Source of the DNA: Flavobacteriaceae bacterium
GTDB lineage: Bacteria > Bacteroidota > Bacteroidia > Flavobacteriales > Flavobacteriaceae
Reading direction: 5' to 3'
NCBI GenBank assembly: GCA_002690085.1
Contig: NZDM01000003.1
Span: forward strand, 17,909 to 26,457
DNA: 8,549 nt
Both the position numbers and the translations under genes were made by a program. Shown piece by piece: positions 5,342 to 8,549 of this stretch (position 1 is its first letter; the number at the start of each line of letters is the position of its first letter). The notes beneath the pieces are model-generated. The model was not told the DNA's origin. It searched no databases and saw nothing but the letters and a program-made list of their open reading frames with translations.

Positions 5342-7515
5342 GACTTATTTTTTTTAGGTTTTACAAATTCTAAGCGTTCTAAACTCACCTTTGTTGTAAA
5401 CAATCCGTAGTTAACTGTGGCCTTGCCTTTTTCGATTTTATCGATACTACCCACTGCACGACCATCGTCCATACGAACGTTTTCGCCGACCTTGAAATTG
5501 TGCTTGGGTTTTGGAGGTATTTTTTTAGCTTTGGCTTTAGCAGCCTTTTTTTCCTTTCTAATTTTAGCTACTTTTTGTTCTACCTCTTTTTGTAAGCGGT
5601 TTTCTTCAATTATTTTAGCCTTTTTTTCCTTGTTTGAGAGTTTGGTCTTTTTTGAGTTTTCAATTTGGACTAGCTTAAATAGCTCCGTCATAAGTTCGCG
5701 CTTGCGTTTGTTTTCGTAATAGGTGTCGCCCAAGGCCACAATTTTTTTACCCAAATAAATAAGGCGTTGATTGCTGTCATAAAGTTCTTGGAAGTTCTGT
5801 AATTTTTTTTGAGCTTTTTGATTGGTAGATTCCAGTTTTTCTGCTTCCAATCCTTTTTTAACCTCATTTTGTTTAAGTGCCCGTTCTGTTTTTTCGAGTT
5901 TTGAACGTTCCTTTTGAAGGCGCGCAATAGTTTTATCAAACCGAATTTTACCCCGCTCTATTTTCTTCTTAGAACGATTGATCAAACTGTAGGGGATGCC
6001 ATTTTTTTGGGCCACTTCAAAAGTGAAAGAGCTGCCCGCTTGTCCGATAATAAGCTTAAATATGGGCAATAGTGTTTTTTCATCAAATAACATATTGGCG
6101 TTTTGAATGTGGGGCAATTCGTTGGCCAAAAGCTTGAGATTGCTGTAATGAGTCGTGATGATACCAAAGGCCTCTCTCTCATAAAAAACTTCGAGAAAAG
6201 TTTCTGCCAAAGCCCCGCCCAGTTCAGGATCACTGCCTGTTCCAAATTCATCGATTAAAAACAAGGTTTGCTTGTTACATTTTTTGAGAAAATAGTTCAT
6301 TTGTTTTAAGCGATAGCTGTAGGTGCTCAAATGATTTTCTATGGACTGATTGTCTCCAATATCACTCAAAATACCTTCAAAAAAACACATTTTTGAACGT
6401 TCATGAACAGGAACAAGTAAACCCGATTGCAGCATCAATTGTAGCAGCCCAACAGTTTTAAGGGTGATGCTTTTTCCACCTGCATTAGGTCCAGAAATGA
6501 CAATAATTCGACTTTCGGGGGTCATTTCAATCGTTTGGGCAAAGGTTTCTTTTTTTTCTTTTTTGTTGGCTACCAACAATAAAGGATGGTAGGCATCTTT
6601 CAAATACAGGCTTTGCGTTTCACTAATTTCGGGTCGAATGCCTTCAATAGTGTTTGCATATTTTGCTTTTGAATACAATATATCAATGCGGGTTAAATAA
6701 GTTTGGTATTGTTGTAATAAAGGTTTGAAGCCTCTCACAAAGGCTGTGAGCTCCAACAAAATCCGTTTGATTTCTTCAGTTTCCTCAAATTCGAGATTGT
6801 TAAGATCCCGCTGGTGCTGGTGGGTTGCATCAGGTTCTATATAAACAATACTCCCTGTTTTACTGGCGCCTAAAATACTTCCCTTCACTTTACGTCTGTA
6901 CATGGCTTTCACCGCTAGTACTCTGCGATTTTCCATGACCGTTTCTCTAATGTCGTCTAAATAGTCAGCGCTGTTGTAATGATTCAAGGCCGAATTAAAA
7001 CTGCTATTTATTTTGGTGCGAACACACTGAATTGACTTGCGAATGGTATACAAGCGCTCTGAAGCATTGTTTCTAATGACGCCATATTTATCAATCACGC
7101 CATTGATTTGATTGGATACTGCCATGGTTTTTTCCAGTGCCTCAGAACTTTCAAAGAGCAGAGGATAATATTCATGAAATTTTTTAAAAAACTTCAGAAG
7201 TGTATTGGTAGTAATGGAAAGCACTGCGATTTTTCGAAATTGCTCAACATCCAAAAAGTTGTTTTCTATACTTAACAGCTTTAATTCTTCTGTAATATCG
7301 TCAAAGCCGTGGTTGGGAATTCGATTTTCATTATCAAAGGAAGATACAAACTCGTGCACCAAATTTAGAGTCTCAATGCAGTCTTTTTTTATAGCATAGG
7401 GGATGAGTTGCTCAATTTCTGCACGCCCTAGAGTAGTGATAGCAAACGACGCAACTTGGGCTATAACAGCGTCAAATTCTAAATCATCCAGCGTTTTTTG
7501 AGAAATTTTAATCAT
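5338..7515 (-). CDS. mutS2: MutS2-family ATPase lacking the C-terminal Smr domain
   Basis: A 725-aa MutS2 protein. MutS2 is a MutS homologue without mismatch-recognition domains; members suppress recombination or act on collided ribosomes in the species studied. Visible in order: an N-terminal core/lever region (1-300), Walker A GPNAGGKS (342-349), the STYSYRLKQM segment (397-406), Walker B LFLIDEFGTGSDP (418-430), the switch histidine in TTHY (454-457), GQAGSSFTFEVA (491-502), a long Lys/Glu-rich coiled-coil clamp (about 515-665) ending in a KKAAKAKAKK stretch, and a KOW-like beta domain FKVGENVRMDDGRAVG onward (674-719). The protein stops eight residues or so later, where homologues such as B. 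subtilis MutS2 continue into an Smr domain; no LDLRG-type motif exists here. The ATPase looks intact. The stop overlaps the DCC gene by four bases. The start is supported by the divergent promoter region with ung. Confidence 0.93.
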   Translation of the reverse strand: MIKISQKTLDDLEFDAVIAQVASFAITTLGRAEIEQLIPYAIKKDCIETLNLVHEFVSSFDNENRIPNHGFDDITEELKLLSIENNFLDVEQFRKIAVLSITTNTLLKFFKKFHEYYPLLFESSEALEKTMAVSNQINGVIDKYGVIRNNASERLYTIRKSIQCVRTKINSSFNSALNHYNSADYLDDIRETVMENRRVLAVKAMYRRKVKGSILGASKTGSIVYIEPDATHQHQRDLNNLEFEETEEIKRILLELTAFVRGFKPLLQQYQTYLTRIDILYSKAKYANTIEGIRPEISETQSLYLKDAYHPLLLVANKKEKKETFAQTIEMTPESRIIVISGPNAGGKSITLKTVGLLQLMLQSGLLVPVHERSKMCFFEGILSDIGDNQSIENHLSTYSYRLKQMNYFLKKCNKQTLFLIDEFGTGSDPELGGALAETFLEVFYEREAFGIITTHYSNLKLLANELPHIQNANMLFDEKTLLPIFKLIIGQAGSSFTFEVAQKNGIPYSLINRSKKKIERGKIRFDKTIARLQKERSKLEKTERALKQNEVKKGLEAEKLESTNQKAQKKLQNFQELYDSNQRLIYLGKKIVALGDTYYENKRKRELMTELFKLVQIENSKKTKLSNKEKKAKIIEENRLQKEVEQKVAKIRKEKKAAKAKAKKIPPKPKHNFKVGENVRMDDGRAVGSIDKIEKGKATVNYGLFTTKVSLERLEFVKPKKNKS

Positions 7516-7532
7516 ACCTTTTCAAACCGACA

Positions 7533-7540
7533 CAAATTTA
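7533..7540 (-). promoter_or_regulatory. -7 promoter element for mutS2
   Basis: On the minus strand 7540-7533 reads TAAATTTG, a perfect TAnnTTTG, ending 17 bases before the mutS2 ATG. No TTG is found at the usual upstream distance, so only the -7 half is supported. The leader would be about ten bases long. Confidence 0.45.
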
Positions 7541-7564
7541 GCTATTAAAGTTTAAAATATAATT

Positions 7565-7572
7565 TAAATTTG
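7565..7572 (+). promoter_or_regulatory. -7 promoter element for ung
   Basis: TAAATTTG is a perfect TAnnTTTG and the mirror image of the mutS2 element; the pair forms a 9-bp inverted repeat (7532-7540 and 7565-7573). Transcription would start near 7578. This leaves about 13 bases before the ATG at 7591 but about 34 before the ATG at 7612, which favours the later start. No good -33 TTG is visible. Confidence 0.45.
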
Positions 7573-7611
7573 TCATGTTAGCATTTATTTATGATCGCTA
7601 AAAATCACAAT

Positions 7612-8286
7612 ATGTTTCAAATTAATGAAGACTGGCAGTCCGTTTTTAATTCAGAATTTGAACAACCGTATTTTAAATCCTTGAAGCTTTTTATTGAGAA
7701 ATCATATTCTCAGTCTCTTTGTTTCCCACCCATGCATCAAATTTTTAACGCGTTTAACTTATGTGCTTTTAAAGACTTAAAAGTAGTAATTATAGGGCAG
7801 GACCCTTACCACGGCTCAGGTCAAGCCAATGGTTTGGCGTTCTCTGTAAATCCTGAAATACCTTTGCCACCATCACTCAAAAATATTTTTAAAGAATTGG
7901 CAATGGATTTGCAAATTCCACCGCCCCAAAAAGGAGACTTGTCAACTTGGGCGTCTCAGGGTGTTTTGTTGCTCAATGCCACGCTTTCGGTTCAAGAGGC
8001 CCATGCCGGCAGTCATCAAAATCAAGGTTGGGAGCAATTTACAGATTATACCATTCGAACCATTTCAAAGCATACAACCAATGTGGTTTTTTTATTGTGG
8101 GGCAGTTATGCACGTAAAAAACGAAAATTGATTGATGCCAATACCCATCTTATATTGGAAAGCGGCCATCCTTCGCCTCTGAGTGCAAACCGAGGTTTCT
8201 GGTTTGGTAATAGGCATTTTACCAAAGCCAATACTTATTTAAAATTAAATGGACGTCAAGCAATAGATTGGCGAATAACAACGTAA
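7612..8286 (+). CDS. ung: Uracil-DNA glycosylase, family 1
   Basis: Removes uracil from DNA as the first step of base-excision repair, in the cytoplasm. The 224-aa form has all family-1 motifs: the water-activating loop GQDPYHG (62-68) with Asp64 as the catalytic base, the same number as in E. coli; FSV (77-79); the uracil-binding LLLNATLSV with Asn122; and the DNA-intercalation loop HPSPLSANRG with His186. The following FWFGNRHF has one more residue than the E. coli RGFFG segment, a variant I associate with Bacteroidota. The frame also opens at an ATG seven codons earlier (7591, 231 aa). I choose 7612 because the homologous N-terminus begins just before INEDWQSVFNSEF, the motif numbering then matches E. 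coli, A-rich DNA precedes it, and the leader is more plausible. It is divergent from mutS2 and converges with the next gene one base away. Confidence 0.95.
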   Translation: MFQINEDWQSVFNSEFEQPYFKSLKLFIEKSYSQSLCFPPMHQIFNAFNLCAFKDLKVVIIGQDPYHGSGQANGLAFSVNPEIPLPPSLKNIFKELAMDLQIPPPQKGDLSTWASQGVLLLNATLSVQEAHAGSHQNQGWEQFTDYTIRTISKHTTNVVFLLWGSYARKKRKLIDANTHLILESGHPSPLSANRGFWFGNRHFTKANTYLKLNGRQAIDWRITT

Positions 8287-8287
8287 A

Positions 8288-8549
8288 TTATTGTTGTACG
8301 GGGTTTCCGTTCAACACTTTGGACAGTTCTTGACCATATTTTATAAATGCAATGGTTTCATCGGTTCGCGCCAATTTAATTTTATCAAAAATAATGAGGG
8401 ATTCACCATTGCTTTCGAGGTGATAAATATGATTATTTTCAAAAAAGCGAATGATTTCATCTTTGAAAAAAGACCGAATCTCAGATTCATTATTACCTTT
8501 CAATAGAAATTTATTTGAAAAATCTGGATACATCTCAAAATCAATGTCT
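8288..8549 (-). CDS. Unrecognised protein, C-terminal 86 residues (partial)
   Basis: The frame is open from the right window edge to a TAA one base beyond the ung stop. An internal ATG exists at 8533, but coding-like residues (DIDFE) continue upstream of it to the edge, so this is probably the end of a longer protein, not an 81-aa gene. Visible features: PDFSNKFLLKG followed by an acidic ESEIRSFF, a FFENNHIYHLESNGESLIIF segment described by its aromatic and acidic residues, and a terminal helix ending KVLNGNPVQQ. The pattern resembles the cytoplasmic tail of some uncharacterised membrane proteins (Phe-Ser-x-x-Phe then a short amphipathic domain), but I cannot name the family. Confidence 0.6.
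   Translation of the reverse strand, partial: DIDFEMYPDFSNKFLLKGNNESEIRSFFKDEIIRFFENNHIYHLESNGESLIIFDKIKLARTDETIAFIKYGQELSKVLNGNPVQQ

Noticed and set aside
5417..5719. Plus-strand frame of 100 codons antisense to mutS2
   Set aside because: It mirrors the Lys-rich clamp region of MutS2 (runs of Phe, Leu and Ser from antisense Lys/Glu codons) and has no features of its own.
8278..8297. ACAAC/GTTGT hairpin across the convergent stops as a terminator
   Set aside because: Only five pairs with a ten-base loop and no T-run on either strand.

Overview
The window looks like a chromosomal segment from a member of the Flavobacteriia (Bacteroidota). The DNA is AT-rich, intergenic gaps are short and A/T-dominated, and several start regions carry the flavobacterial -7 promoter element TAnnTTTG. 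The protein versions also fit: a MutS2 without an Smr domain, a family-1 uracil-DNA glycosylase with the RGFWFGNRHF variant, DUF4212 plus a VC_2705-type symporter, and an exported DUF6607-like protein. I see no rRNA, tRNA, CRISPR array, insertion sequence, phage gene or clear sign of recent transfer. All assignments come from reading the sequence; no database search was run.

Left part (1-1711), all on the minus strand: the N-terminal end of a large sodium/solute symporter, coupled by a one-base TAATG overlap to its small DUF4212 subunit. Behind it lie a 160-bp gap with a strong minus-strand terminator hairpin and a second dyad, then a DoxX-like membrane protein and a small cysteine/histidine-containing protein resembling DUF6686.

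Middle (1712-3741), plus strand: an exported 300-aa DUF6607-like protein, transcribed divergently from the small protein out of a promoter region with two head-to-head TATATTTG elements, followed by an exported LpqC/PHB-depolymerase-type serine esterase. The esterase promoter is overlapped by a perfect 11-bp-arm dyad, with a second dyad just upstream.

Right part (3742-8549): two minus-strand membrane proteins overlapping by 38 bp (an unknown 4-TM protein and a hemolysin III/PAQR-type protein), then a minus-strand mutS2 gene overlapping a DCC-family (DUF393) gene by ATGA. Divergent from mutS2 is ung, so two DNA-maintenance genes share a 75-96-bp divergent control region. The window closes with the C-terminal end of an unrecognised minus-strand gene that converges on ung with a single base between the stop codons.

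No obvious new multi-gene system is visible. The items most worth a second look are the DUF6607/DUF6686 divergent pair, the dyads over the esterase promoter, the possible leader attenuator before the symporter pair, and the Smr-less MutS2.
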